DNA of 64,000 nucleotides from Ampelocalamus luodianensis (taxonomy: Eukaryota > Streptophyta > Magnoliopsida > Poales > Poaceae), in NCBI GenBank assembly GCA_036346255.1, contig CM070620.1, positions 18,464,671 through 18,528,670 on the forward strand, written 5' to 3'. The notes under the pieces were generated by a model. The model did not search any database and was not told the DNA's origin. It saw only the letters and a program-made list of their open reading frames with translations. Below, in pieces: positions 1-10,963 of the stretch (positions are counted from its first letter, which is position 1; the number at the start of each line of letters is the position of its first letter). The position numbers were made by a program, and so were the translations under genes.

Positions 1-579
1 GGCCGTGTGCGTCCTCATCGGCACCATCCGAGCTTGGGTCGGTGTCCTCGCCGGACTCAACCCGAGAGGCTCGTCCGGTAGATACTGTGGCGATCGATGC
101 GGCCGACCACCATGTTTCCGCCCCTCGTTTGGCACAAAATTAGGCACGGGACTTCCCTCCGAGGCAGCACATTCCGTGCTGCCATCTTCAGGCTCGGACT
201 GCGTTTGCCGGCTTGTAGAGGCCTCGGCATCATCAGGGTTTCCCGATGCCCTATGTACGAAATTTACGTACACCATAGGCTTCCCGTGAATGACCGCCTC
301 GGGCTGAGAGACAATCTCCATGTACTGCCTCCATCCTATGCTTCCATTCACCTTTACGAGCTCCCACACATAATTCGTGCAGGTGATCGCCTCGATCATA
401 ATTTTCTTCGTCGTTGGCTCCGTGACGAACTCCCTCCGGATGCAGCTTCGCAGCTCGTGAATATTCATCATGTGGAGCCCCTCCGCCTGGACCACCTTGT
501 ACTGGCATTTCGATAGGTCTAACCCATCGTGTCCGGCCCGTACGAGCCCATCGCCGTAAAACACCAGCAAATCTTGCAT
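1..579 (-). pseudogene. Mutator-like transposase, N-terminal fragment
   Basis: On the minus strand an open frame starts with ATG at 579-577 (MQDLLVFYGDGLVRAG) and runs off the left edge of the window, giving about 193 codons. The text KCQYKVVQAEGLHMMNIHEL, then RREF and a CTNYVWELV stretch, resembles the N-terminal region of grass MULE (MuDR-type) transposases, which precedes the zinc-finger and DDE domains. Past about residue 150 the frame becomes Pro/Arg-rich, while an alternative frame reads an acidic SGEDTDPSSDGADEDAHG. Acidic text is usual there, so a frameshift near 90-120 is likely. The catalytic part lies outside the window. Family assignment is from recall and moderately sure. Confidence 0.5.
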
Positions 580-599
580 GTTCAAAATACCTAAAGCCA

Positions 600-1000
600 C
601 AACAATCACTAAATAATTATGACTAATTAATTACATCTAAACTAACTACTTATGATTAATTAATTACCACTACAAAATTACAAGTATTTTATTTGTACTT
701 ACTTACTATACTGTAATGATGACTACTAAACTAATTCATTACTAGTGAACTAACTAATTACAACTAATTAATTACCTCTAAACTAACTAATTACGATTGA
801 TTAATTACCACTAAAAAATATCAGTACTTCATTTTCACTTACTTAATACGCTGTAATGATGACTACTAAACTAATTACGACTAATTAATTAGCACTAAAC
901 TAATTTATTACTAGTCAACTAACTAATTACGACTAATTAATTACCTCTAAATTATCTCATTACGACTAGCTGACTGAGAAACGGCAAAAGCATAACACAA
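600..1000. repeat. AT-rich degenerate tandem repeats
   Basis: Units such as ctaactaattacgactaatt recur about every 60-150 bases (for example near 622, 745, 865 and 915) with small variations. The block lies upstream of the transposase start on the minus strand and is probably leader or subterminal sequence of that element. No coding frame is visible. Confidence 0.5.
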
Positions 1001-1345
1001 ATTACCTGCTGCCCTTCGGAGGAAGTAATCAATTAGCCCTCGAGGGAAGTAATACATCAACGCCGAGCGACGAGCGATGGGGGAAGTAATAAATCAACGC
1101 CGAGCGACGAGAAGAAGGAAAACAGTTAATATCCCAATAAAATTAATTATGTTCTCTGAGTTCTCAGCGACGAGCGCAAGAACAAGAATCGAAACGCAAT
1201 TGATATGAGCGAAGAGCGAGTGCCAGAGTTTGGTATTTATAGTCGAGTGGAGAAGGAGTCGCGGCGTTGGCGTCGGGAATTCCGTAAACATTGGCGCCGA
1301 AATTTCTGGATGAGGCGACAGATGTGCGGAGGAGGGAGGAGGGAC

Positions 1346-1393
1346 GGTGGAAAAGATGGCCGGTGGAAAAGATGGCCGGTGGAAAAGATGGCC
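1346..1393. repeat. 16-bp tandem repeat, three copies
   Basis: The unit ggtggaaaagatggcc occurs three times back to back without a mismatch (1346-1361, 1362-1377, 1378-1393). It lies in the G-rich leader to the right of the transposase fragment. No function can be inferred. Confidence 0.85.
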
Positions 1394-1639
1394 ACTACCG
1401 ACAAATCTCAAATACATTTCAAGTCACATGAAATTATGAAACCTTAATCTCCGAAACAAGCGAGTATACGGATAACAATTGATACGAAGTAGTGATAATA
1501 ATTCTAAATAGATAAAATTACAAAAAAATTTACACAAATAAGTACACGATGTCAAGAGCTACATAAAATTTTCATAATTTTTAGAACTCATTTCCTATAT
1601 TTTAAAATTCTTTTAAATTTCAGAATCTAAACTATGTAA

Positions 1640-1690
1640 TTAACCTAATCTAATTACTAAACCTAACCTAACCCTAAACCTAACCTAACC
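1640..1690. repeat. Telomere-like interstitial repeat
   Basis: Degenerate cctaaacctaacc and cctaaccctaaacc units run for about 50 bases. Plant telomeres use CCCTAAA, and only some units here match that exactly, so this is a short degenerate interstitial tract. A GC-rich stretch without a convincing gene follows (1700-1910). Confidence 0.6.
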
Positions 1691-2086
1691 GGCCGCTAAC
1701 CTAGGGCATAGTGTTTCTCTTTTTTCGGACGGTTGGGCGCGGTGAGCTGCGCTCGAAGGCCGACGTGGCGCGCGGAGGTGAGTGGGTGGCGCGGCGCGAG
1801 GTGGCGGCGCGCGCGGGTGAGCTCGCGCCACGGCCGAAGTTGGCGGCGGGCGCGCGTAGGTGTCACGCTGAGAGCGCGGGCGCAGGCTCACCGTGCGCTC
1901 GACGTGCTATTTTTGCAAATACACTTTGAAAGTTGCCATATTTGTAAATACGCTTTAAAAAATGACCGTATCGGCAAAAAATTCTCGGATTCGATAGCAT
2001 CTATAGACGCGCGGCATAAGATCGGCAGATCCGATCAAAACTCAAGATGGGTTGCAAAACACGCATATTAGCTCTGATACTGATTG

Positions 2087-2562
2087 ATAAATTATTTTTA
2101 TCTAAACCTAATGATCAAAATAGGATGTTATATGCGGCAATTGTAACACCCATAAAATTTGTAAACGCGGAAGTATACCTGATGACGATGCCATTGTTGA
2201 TGAAGAATTGATCTGAAGTAGTAGATGAACAATTGTTCTGTCTACCTAGAGTTTGGTCTTTCTCAATAAGAGGTAAGCAATTCTAACTACAGATAGGGAT
2301 ATGTGGTATGGTATGAGTTACCCTGTTAGGAGAATCTGACCTTTATTTATAGTCTTTTGGCATGGAATCATATCCCGTCCTATAATTAAAGATAAATTCC
2401 AATTAGGTTTCTACACAGATTTAAATCCAATTCCATATTTATCTCTAATAGATACTTTGACTCTTAATAAATATTTGATCACTTTATATTTGAACCAACC
2501 ATAATAGATAGTTCATATTTATTTAAACTCCTGTAGTCCACATTATATAAATTAATCCAACA
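2087..2562 (-). mobile_element. LTR of an LTR retrotransposon (minus strand) with adjoining primer-binding-like site
   Basis: Read on the minus strand the segment begins TGTTGGATTAATTTATATAA at 2562 and ends near TTTATCA at about 2087. It is followed directly by CAGTATCAGAGC, close to the TGGTATCAGAGC site that binds initiator tRNA-Met in many plant elements. That makes it a 5' LTR with internal sequence running leftward (2085 to about 1910). No gag or pol is visible, and the matching 3' LTR is not in the window. The right end abuts the start of the duplicated segment at 2568. Confidence 0.5.
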
Positions 2563-2567
2563 CAATA

Positions 2568-3655
2568 TATTACTGCTGCATACAGAATTTCATTGAGTAC
2601 CTCACACAGCAGTACCAAGGCAACAGAGAAGTGGCAGGCAAAACAAAATCAGGACAAAGGAGTTATGCAAGGGACCCTTTCTGACACTGCATACAGAATT
2701 GTTCCAGGGAAGCTTAGCTAGACATATGCAACCATCCGTGATCCGTGCACACAGTTTACTCCATATAATAGCTGAAAACGCTAGTGGTGAGCACCTATCT
2801 AATCAAACCACCATCGTCATAACCCTAAGTCGCACAAATTCACAAATTTTAGGATCGCCCGTCTCAACCAATACCGAATTCTGTTTCTCGCATTTACAAC
2901 CAGCTTGCAATATTGTGTGTGCATCGGTGAGTCAGCTATGCACATATAAGCCATTCAAATTAAAGAGTACATGAAGCAAAACATGAGGACTGCCAAGGGA
3001 GCGTACCATTCGAACAGCCAACTAGAGAGGAGCACCTGGGGGGACTCGTGGCTGCACAATGATGGGCTCTGCGCGCTATCAAGGATGGGCTGAAGCCCAG
3101 GCCTAGCTAACGCATGGCCCGTGTTTTTTTCTTTTTTAAAAAATAAAATAGAAAGAGAAGGTCCAGAAAGATAAATCTTTGGTACCTAATAGTCCCTCCG
3201 GTAAAAAAAAAAAAAAAAACCTAGGATAACTGCAATCAAATTGTATCAATTTTGACCAAAGATATTATCTAAAATATATAGTTGTAAATTTGTCGCAAAA
3301 AACACTTTAATAACATCACACTTTTATATCTTTTTTCTAAAAAAAATGATGATAAAGTTTAGTGGTCAAAGTAGCATCTTATTTACTATGAATAGTAAAA
3401 AATGATTTCCTTTTGTGATCGGAAGGAGTACTACGCCCTCCAGATCACAAAAACGAGTTGTTTTGGACATCGACATGTCTCTAAAATGCAACTTTGATTA
3501 CTAATTACTATTTAATATATTTATAAAACTCAATAAAATTACAATATTATGAAAGTACTTTTCGAGATAAATCTACACATATGATTTTTATGTATCTAAT
3601 CTAGATATTCAAAAAGACATAGATAGTCAAAGTCTTTAAAGTTTGACTGCATGCA
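2568..3655. repeat. Segmental duplication, copy A (uninterrupted)
   Basis: From attactgctgcatac onward this segment matches 14147-14383 and then 20797-21745 with few differences, including the shared phrase aggacaaaggagttatgcaa. Copy A is continuous across the point where copy B carries the MULE, so it shows the pre-insertion state. Copy A lacks a stretch present in copy B at about 21062-21115. No coding frame is convincing. Confidence 0.85.
3191..3430. mobile_element. Stowaway-like MITE (copy A)
   Basis: It starts with tagtccctccggt and ends with tcggaaggagta, an imperfect inverted terminal repeat of the CTCCCTCC type flanked by TA. The interior is AT-rich with a poly-A run. The homologous element in copy B is at 21271-21528. 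A second, truncated MITE of the same style follows to about 3655. Confidence 0.6.
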
Positions 3656-4080
3656 TGCATTGCAAATCTCGTGGAGGTGCGTGCCAGAAACGCCGTGATA
3701 CTAGGAACACAGCGCCCCTGAAAACAATGACGATGGTCGTCGGTGGCACCCGGAATGGTGACGGCGGAGCTTCACCGAGGTTGGAGAAGATGACATCGCA
3801 CTCCCTCAGTGATGCACCAAAGTCCAATAAAACAAGCCATTAGACTCAGTGGGATGATACAACCCCAAAGGACAAAACGGCGATGAGAAAGACTCACCGG
3901 AAAACCCGCGGGCTTCGTGGCCAAAACCACCGAATGTGAGGACGAAGATGTCGCACTCGGCGATTTAGTGGACAAGAAAGGCTCGGACTGACCAAAACGG
4001 GCGCGGCATCGCAAGAGATCCGACGATGATGATGCGGACTCACGCGAAGCACCAAGGTAGCAGCTCATATTACATTTTTA
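3656..4080. other. No recognisable gene
   Basis: The sequence is moderately GC-rich, but neither strand gives a protein I recognise. It begins where the second MITE of copy A breaks off, so an insertion or deletion junction lies near 3655. Confidence 0.4.
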
Positions 4081-4603
4081 AAATTATGATTAACTAGGAC
4101 TAGAAAGCTACTCCTACATCTTTACTGGTAGACAACTACTGGACGTGTCGAGTCTACCACTACTGGACGTGTCGAAAAATCGTTGAGCGCGACATTTCTA
4201 AATTGGGATTGTCCATGTGTAAATTTATTTTTCAGTCACTTGTTCCCACTTTAGATTTCTATCTAGCAGCACGAAAAGAACGTTACAAACAAATAAAAAA
4301 ATATTAAAAAAATCTAAACTAGACAAAAGTAAATATAAGTGAATCCTACCAATACAAAAACAAATAGAAGTAAAAGTTACAGTACAATTGTGCTAAAATT
4401 GCACATCACTTGATACTGTAATTTTAAGTTTAGTATTGTGCAACTGTCGATGACTGATAGATAAAAAAAATTTAGACAACTGAAAATTAACAAATTCTAA
4501 ATTATGGTTAACTAGCACAAGAAAGCTACTCCTACACCTTTACTGGTAGACAACTACTGGACGTGTGGAAAAATTGCACGTGGAAAAATCGTTGAGCGCG
4601 ACT
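4081..4603. repeat. Pair of direct repeats, about 110 bp, 300 bp apart
   Basis: 4081-4195 and 4498-4603 share long identical stretches, including gaaagctactcctaca, ttactggtagacaactactg and aaaaatcgttgagcgcgac, in the same orientation. The sequence between them is AT-rich and non-coding. The pair could be the terminal repeats of a small degenerate element or a local duplication. The following 4604-4935 holds no recognisable gene. Confidence 0.75.
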
Positions 4604-4940
4604 TGGAATGTGGCAACTCACAAGTCTAACCTGGTATACTTTATATCCGTTTTTGGTAGGTCGTTGCGCACTCCCATCGAAGGTGGCCCTGGAGAACGGG
4701 GATGTTAATTTATACTTAAGTACAGGGAAGGTCTCTAGAGTCTAGGTGCTGTGTGCATGTCTTGCGGACTTTGCTTTGTTGATCGAAATCGAATCCGCGT
4801 TTTTCATGTGGCCACCAGCAAGCAGCGGCCAGCGACCGCAGTTGGGCTAGTCGTTTTGGGATTTTGGCGACAGCAACGACCGTAACATCTGATGGGACTA
4901 GCTAGTGCCCCTGGTCCCTGGACATCCTATATATTACATC

Positions 4941-5058
4941 TGTTGGAGGTATATTATTGGTTGTGTATTTTCCTTATTATATAAAGGGTTATCTGTATAT
5001 ATACTATATATATATAATCTCATTGGTCTCATGATGAATACAAATACTATTTATAACA
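4941..5058 (+). repeat. Copia1 5' LTR
   Basis: 118 bp, TGTTGGAGG to TATAACA, with a TA-rich promoter-like stretch near 5000-5015. Target duplication acatc lies just to the left. Confidence 0.9.
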
Positions 5059-5072
5059 TAGTATCAGAGCAG
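5059..5072 (+). other. Copia1 primer-binding site
   Basis: tagtatcagagcag directly follows the 5' LTR. It matches the initiator tRNA-Met-type site TGGTATCAGAGC with one change. Confidence 0.8.
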
Positions 5073-5910
5073 ATCTAGGGTTTTGTTTTGCCCGTGATCG
5101 TCGCCTGGCTTTTCCCGTGGCTGCTTTGCCCGTGGCCGTCGCCTGGCTCTTCTTCCATCGTGCTTGCTCGTAGCCATCCGTGCCTATTGTCGTCGCCGTC
5201 TTCCATCCGGGCCGCCCAGATCCACCCGGCGTCGGCGCCGCCCTGTCTAGCCGCCTGCCAGATCCATCCACCTGCTTCGGCTTCTCGATGTCAGTGTCGG
5301 CCCGATCGGCGTCGCCAGCCTCACTGCCGCCGCCTACCTCAGCCAGTCGTCGTTGCCTTCTTCCTTGGCCGTGAGTACGCTGCCGCTGCCCCAACGCTCC
5401 AACCATCGGAATCCACCAATCTGACGCGCCACCCCGACGCACAGCACCCGGCCTGGGCCTCCCTCCGGGAGCCACTGTCGTCGCCACCGGGGAGCTCCGG
5501 TCTGCAACGCTACCACCACCCACCTCATCGCCGCCGCCCAAAGGCTCTCCGCTACTCGGGGAGCCGCTGTTGTCGACCGCTCCTCCACATGAGGCAGCTG
5601 CCGCTTCTTCCGCTTGTGCCCACTGAAGCCACCCGCTGCCGCTTCTTCCGCTTGTGCCCGCCGGAGCCACCTGTCGCCCCTACCACCAGAGCAGCAGCAA
5701 GGGGGAACCCTAGTTCCCCCGTGCGCTATTTTGGCCTGCAGGCCGTTTTAACCGAGCCAACCCAGTAAGAAGCTGGCCAAACTAAAAAAGAAAAAAAAAC
5801 GGAAGAAAAAGAAGGAAAATACCAGTACGTCATTCTAACCGCCGTGCTGTCCAACGCCGCCTGTTAGACTTCGTTGCCTTGGTCGCCGCGTTGTCCAGCA
5901 CCACCTACCA

Positions 5911-8900
5911 ATGGGCATTGTTTTTGTTCCTCGCTGCCCAGTGATCTTCAATGGTCTCAATTATCGGGACTGGTTTCAGCATATGCGCCTCCACATACGT
6001 AGTCAGCGCCTTTGGGAGTTTCTTACTGGCGAGTTGCCTTGTCCGCCTCGCCCTACTCCGCATGCTGAGCCTATACTCCCGAAGGATGCTTCCGAAGATG
6101 CTCATAAAAAGGCATATGAGGTTTTTGTGAATGTTATTCAGACTCAGTATACTGCCTACAAGATATGGATTGATGAGAATGCTCGTGCCTCTGCTATTCT
6201 GGTTGCTAGTATAGAGGTGCAATTCACTAGGGATGTGGTTGATTTGGCTTCAGCACAGTTGATGTGGACGTGATTTGGCTTCAGCACAGTTGATGTGGAC
6301 ACATCTACGCCACCATTATGAGCCATCTGGTGATTCGTTATATCGTTCCGTCGTGCGTCAGGAGCAGTCGCTACAGCAGGGAGATGCTACTGTAGACGAG
6401 TTATATGCCCAATTGTCTGCGGTATGGCGTCAGATTGACTCTTTGGGATCGGATGTTTGCCATACGTGTCAGTGCTATCAGCGTCAACAGTCTCACCAGG
6501 AGCTTCGTCGTATCTACGACTTCTTGACCCGTCTTCGGGCTGAGTATGAGCAAACTCGTGCTCAGTTGCTGGCACACCACCCTCGTGTGACCTTGTTGGA
6601 GGCCCTTACCACTGTTTGTGCTGAGGAGATTTGCCTTCGTGTTGCGGGTCTGCTGCCATCACCGTTGTTTCCTTCGATTCTGACAGCTCCTCTAGTTTTT
6701 ACACCCGCTACGTCTCCAGCTCCTCCTTCATCAGTGGTGCCTTCACCAGTGACAGCTGTTGTTGGTAGGGTACGCTGCACCTATTGCAACAAGGATGGAC
6801 ATCAGGCACAGTTCTGCTACAAGAATAAGAAGGATTCACATCGTGGTGGCCATCCTCCAAAGGGAACTGGTGGTTCCTCTTCTCAGAGGAGCTCTGGTGC
6901 TTCTGATTCTCAGGAGTTTCTCACACTGCTGCGTCGTATGGTTGCTTTGCACCGTCTAGTTCTGCTGGTTATGCTGCATAGTCTTCTAGCGAGAGATCAC
7001 CTTCTACTCCTTCTTCCTTAGGTATATCACATTGGATTCTTGACTCTGGTGTTTCTTTTCATATGACATCTGATTCCAACATTCTCACTTCCATTGGTGC
7101 TTTAGCTGATCCTATCACTGTCTAGATAGCTGATGGTACCTCTATCTCTGTTGTAGGATGAGGCACTCTTTCGAATTCCTCTTTTCATGTTCCTGTTGTT
7201 TCTTATGTTTCCAAACTAACCATGCAGCTCATATCTGCCGGTCAGCTCACCGATCAAGGTTGTCGTGTTATTCTTGATTCTGATTCTTGTTTTGTTCAGA
7301 ATCAACGCGCGGAGACTCTGGTTGGTACTGGCCCTCGCCACCGTGACTCACAGCATCTTTAGGAGCTTGACTGGCTTCATTTTCCTTCCGCTGCCCCTGC
7401 CAGTCATGTCACCTCCACCACCGCCGTCGCTTCTGCTACATCCTCCACTGCGTCTTTTGCTCAACGACATCATTGTTTGGGCATCTTTGCGGGTCGCGTC
7501 TATCTTCTTTATTTCGTCGTGGTCTTTTAGGGTCTGTGTCTGGTGATGCTTCTCTCAATTGTCAGGATTGTAAGCTTGGTAAACATCTTCAACTTCCTTA
7601 TCCTTCTAGTAAGTTAGTGTCATAGCGTTCTTTTAATCTTGTTCATTCTGATGTATGGGGTCCGGCTCCTTTCGTTTCGAAAGGAGGTCATCGATATTTT
7701 ATAATTTTTATTGATGATTTTTCTCGCTACATATAGATATACTTTATGTCATCTCGTAGTGAGGTTTTATCCATCTACAAGATTTCTGGCACCATGATCC
7801 GTACTCAGTTTGATTCTCCTATTCGTGTCTTTCATGCTGACTCTACTGGGGAATACTTGTCATGAGTCCTTCGTGGTTTTCTTGCTGAGCAGAACACTCT
7901 CTCTTAGTTTTTTTTTGCCCTGGTGCTCATGCCCATAATGGTGTGGCTGAACGGAAACATCGTCATCTTCTTGAGACAGCCCGTGCTCTTATGCTTGCTT
8001 CTGCTGTCCTACCACACTTCTAGGCTGAGGCTGTTTCTACTGCACTTTCTTGATTAATATTCAGCCTTCTTCTACTCTTCAGGGTGGGATCCCCGTTGAG
8101 CATCTCTATGGCAAGACTCCTGACTATTCTAGTCTCTACCTCTTTGGGTGTGTGTGTGTATGCTATGTTCTTCTTGCCCCTCGTGAGCGCACCAAGCTGA
8201 CCGGCTAGTCCGTGGAGTGCGTTTTTCTGGACTATAGCTCTGAGCACAAGGGATATTGTTGTTGGGATCCTGTTGGCCGACGGATGCGGGTTTCTCAGAA
8301 TGTCACTTTTGATGAGTCTCGTCCTTTCTACCATCGTCCTTCTCCTTCCAACACTCTAGCATCTGTTGTCGAGCCGCTTTCTTTCCTGACTTTTCCTGCC
8401 ACCCCCATAGTCACCACACCTCCATCACAGCCTTTGGCCTCTTTGGTCCCTCCTTCACCGTCTCTTTCGCCACCGTCACCCTCTCCAAAGGCTCCTCCCG
8501 GCCATCGTCCTTCTTATCCTCTCTACAACACTCGTCGTCCGCGAGTTGATGATTCTTCTGATATGCCATCTTCTGATGGTTCATCTTCTTCGGCCTCTCC
8601 TCGATATGCTCTTCGTGATCGTCAGTCTATTCGGCCTCCTGCGTGCTTTTGTTTAGCGGCTCTTGCTGAACCGACTTCTTATCGTGATGCTGCTGTTTAT
8701 CAGGAGTGACAGCATGCAATGGCAGAGGAGATTGCTGCCCTTGAGCATACTGGCACGTGGGATCTTATCCCTCTTCCCTTGCATGTTAATCCTATCATGT
8801 GCAAGTGGGTCTACAAGATTAAGACCCGCTTTTATGGTTCTCTTGAGCGCCACAAGGCTCGTCTTGTGGCACGTGGTTTTCAGCAGGAGTATGGCTGTGA

Positions 8901-10191
8901 TTATGATGAGACATTTGCTCCTGTGGCTCACATGACCACCGTTCACACTCTTCTTATTGTGACGTCTGTTTAAGTATGGTCCATCTCTCAACTTGATGTC
9001 AAGAATATCTTTCCCAATGGTGAGATGCATGAAGAGGTTTATATGCAGCCACCATCGGGATATTCTGTTCCTGAGGGTATGGTTTGTCGCCTTTGTCGAT
9101 CTCTTTACGGTCTCAAGCAAGCTACTCGTGCCTGGTTTGATCGTTTCTCTTCTGTTGTCACTGCAGCTAGTTTCTCTGCAAGTGCTCGTGATCTTGCTCT
9201 CTTTATTCACACTTCGCCTCATGGTCGGCCGCTTCTTCTTTTATATGTTGATGATATGATCATTACTGGAGATGACTCTCAGTACATCACCTTTGTGAAG
9301 AAGCGTCTTAATGAACAGTTTCTCATGTCTGGTCTGGATCCTCTTCGCTATTTTCTTGGGGTTGAGGTTATTTCTACTCCCGAGAGCTTCTATCTCTCCC
9401 AAGAAAAGTATATTCAGGATCTTCTTGATTGTGCTTCTCTTATTGATCAGCACGCCGCTGAGACTCCTATGTAGCTTGATGTTCATCTTCGGCCCACTGA
9501 TGGTGAGCTTCTTGCCGATTCTACTCGCTATCGTCACCTTGTTGGGAGTCTTGTTTATCTGGGTGTCACTCGTCCTGACATTTCATGCCCTGTGCATATC
9601 TTGAGTCAGTTTGTTTCTGCCCCCACTCAGCTCCACTATAGTCATCTTCTTTGTGTTCTACGATATCTTCGTGGAACCATCACTCGTCGTCTGTTTTTCC
9701 CTCGCTCCAGCTCTTTACAGCTCCAGGCATATTCTGATGCCACCTGGACTAGTGATCACTCTGATCGCCGGTCTCTCTCTGCTTATTGTATTTTTCTTGG
9801 TGGTTCTCTCATTGCTTGGAAGACTAAAAAGCAGACAGCAGTTTCTCGTTCGAGTGCTGAGGCTGAGTTGCGAGCTATGGCTTTGTTGACAGCGGAAGTT
9901 ACTTGGCTATGGTGGTTACTTGAGGATTTTGGTGTTTCAGTTTCAGCACCCACTCCTCTTTTGTATAACAGTACGGGGCTTATTAGCATTGCTACAATTC
10001 CGGTGAAGCATGAGCTTACTAAGCATATTGGTGTTGATGCTTCCTACATACGGACACAGTTGCATGACCAGGTTGTTTCTCTTCAGTATGCACCTTCAGA
10101 ATTTCAGTTGGCAGATTTCTTCACAAAAGCGCAGACCAGAGCCCAGCACAGTTTCTATCTCTTCAAACTTCATATTGTTGATCCTCCATAA
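5911..10191 (+). pseudogene. Copia1 gag-pol remnant
   Basis: Gag occupies 5911-7021, with a frameshift caused by a 31-32-bp tandem duplication at about 6238-6299. It ends with an intact CCHC knuckle (CTYCNKDGHQAQFC). Protease starts near 7025 (WILDSGVSFHMTSD), with in-frame stops. Integrase lies at about 7560-8340 (HSDVWGP, IDDFSRY, FHADSTGEYLS) and is heavily broken. Reverse transcriptase runs about 8719-9474 (CKWVYKIKT, YMQPPSGYS, YVDDMIITG) with a stop near 8972. RNase H is at 9592-10191 (AYSDATW, SRSSAEAELRA, KHELTKHIGVDASY, ADFFTKAQTR) and ends with TAA before the 3' LTR. The GC-rich 5073-5910 is the leader. It cannot encode a full polyprotein as it stands. Confidence 0.9.
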
Positions 10192-10203
10192 GTTTGAGGG
10201 GTG

Positions 10204-10333
10204 TGTTAGATGTATATTATTGGCTGTGTATTTTTTCCATTGTATAAGATGTTACCTATATATATACCACACCTATATTTGTATATATATTGGTCTATTA
10301 GCCTCATGATAAATACGAGCGCTATTCATAACA
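10204..10333 (+). repeat. Copia1 3' LTR
   Basis: 130 bp, TGTTAGATG to CATAACA, followed by the target duplication acatc at 10334-10338. It is clearly diverged from the 5' LTR. Confidence 0.9.
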
Positions 10334-10445
10334 ACATCCTTCGATATGATGGATACGGCGGCAGTACTGTCTTGCAATATGCTTTGCTGACTACTAACGG
10401 CGGTCTAATACCCGGCGCTTGGGATCGCGTTGGGGAGCAACTAGC

Positions 10446-10468
10446 GCTCGGACGTACGGTCCGAGCGT
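10446..10468. repeat. Short GC-rich hairpin
   Basis: cgctcggac and gtccgagcg form a perfect 9-bp inverted repeat around a small loop, just before the 22-bp minisatellite. A second, weaker partner copy follows at about 10470-10490. Confidence 0.6.
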
Positions 10469-10494
10469 CGGCGCCGTACGCCCGAGCGCCAACA

Positions 10495-10678
10495 CTTGCA
10501 ACAAAAATTTTCAACAGCTGCAACAAAAATTTACAACGGTTGCAACAAAAATTTTGAACACCTGTAACAAAAATCTACAACGGCTGTAACAAAAAATTTC
10601 AACACCTGCAACAAAAATTTACAACACCCGCAACAAAATATTTCAACAGTTGCAACAAAAAATTTCGATGGTCGCAAC
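10495..10678. repeat. 22-bp minisatellite, about eight copies
   Basis: Units of the form ctgcaacaaaaatttacaac repeat with an exact 22-base period about eight times. They alternate between tttcaaca and ttacaacg variants. The array has no spacers and no coding potential. A GC-rich stretch (10680-10835) of unknown origin separates it from the WAK fragments. Confidence 0.85.
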
Positions 10679-10844
10679 ATTCTCAGACGCAGCGCCAGAA
10701 GCGGCGAGCCGAGCAGAGCTGGGCCGACGGGCGGACCCAGGGAGGCGGGGAGGAACCGGAGGGAGCTGGGCGAGGAGGAGGACATGGGTCGTCGGCGCCA
10801 TGGGGATACGGCGCCTGGCAGCCGGAGCTTGTAGCACCGGCAGC

Positions 10845-10940
10845 AATTGCCAAAATTTATCATCTGGCGGTGGTTACTACTGTTCCTGTTCCAGTTATGA
10901 ACAAGGCAATCCTTACATTTTGAACGGATGCATAGGTGCT
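10845..10940 (+). pseudogene. WAK EGF-like fragment upstream of WAK1
   Basis: The frame reads NCQNLSSGGGYYCSCSSYEQ followed by GNPYILNGC. This is the C-terminal half of the EGF-like module that ends the extracellular region of WAKs. It lies just upstream of the WAK1 start codon and so belongs to another, lost WAK copy. No other part of that gene is visible. Confidence 0.6.
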
Positions 10941-10963
10941 TCCTGCCCACCTTTTTCTCCAAA

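Larger units (their letters stand above)
4941..10333 (+). mobile_element. Copia1: decayed Ty1/copia retrotransposon
   Basis: The two LTRs (4941-5058 and 10204-10333) begin TGTT and end AACA. They are flanked by the identical 5-bp target duplication acatc (4936-4940 and 10334-10338). A primer-binding site (agtatcagagc) follows the 5' LTR and a G-rich polypurine tract precedes the 3' LTR. The internal order protease, integrase, RT, RNase H is that of Copia. The LTRs differ by many substitutions and by length (118 versus 130 bp), and the coding region has numerous stops, so the copy is old and inactive. Confidence 0.93.

Noticed and set aside
10495..10678. CRISPR-like array
   Set aside because: Repeats are contiguous with no unique spacers, and this is plant nuclear DNA.
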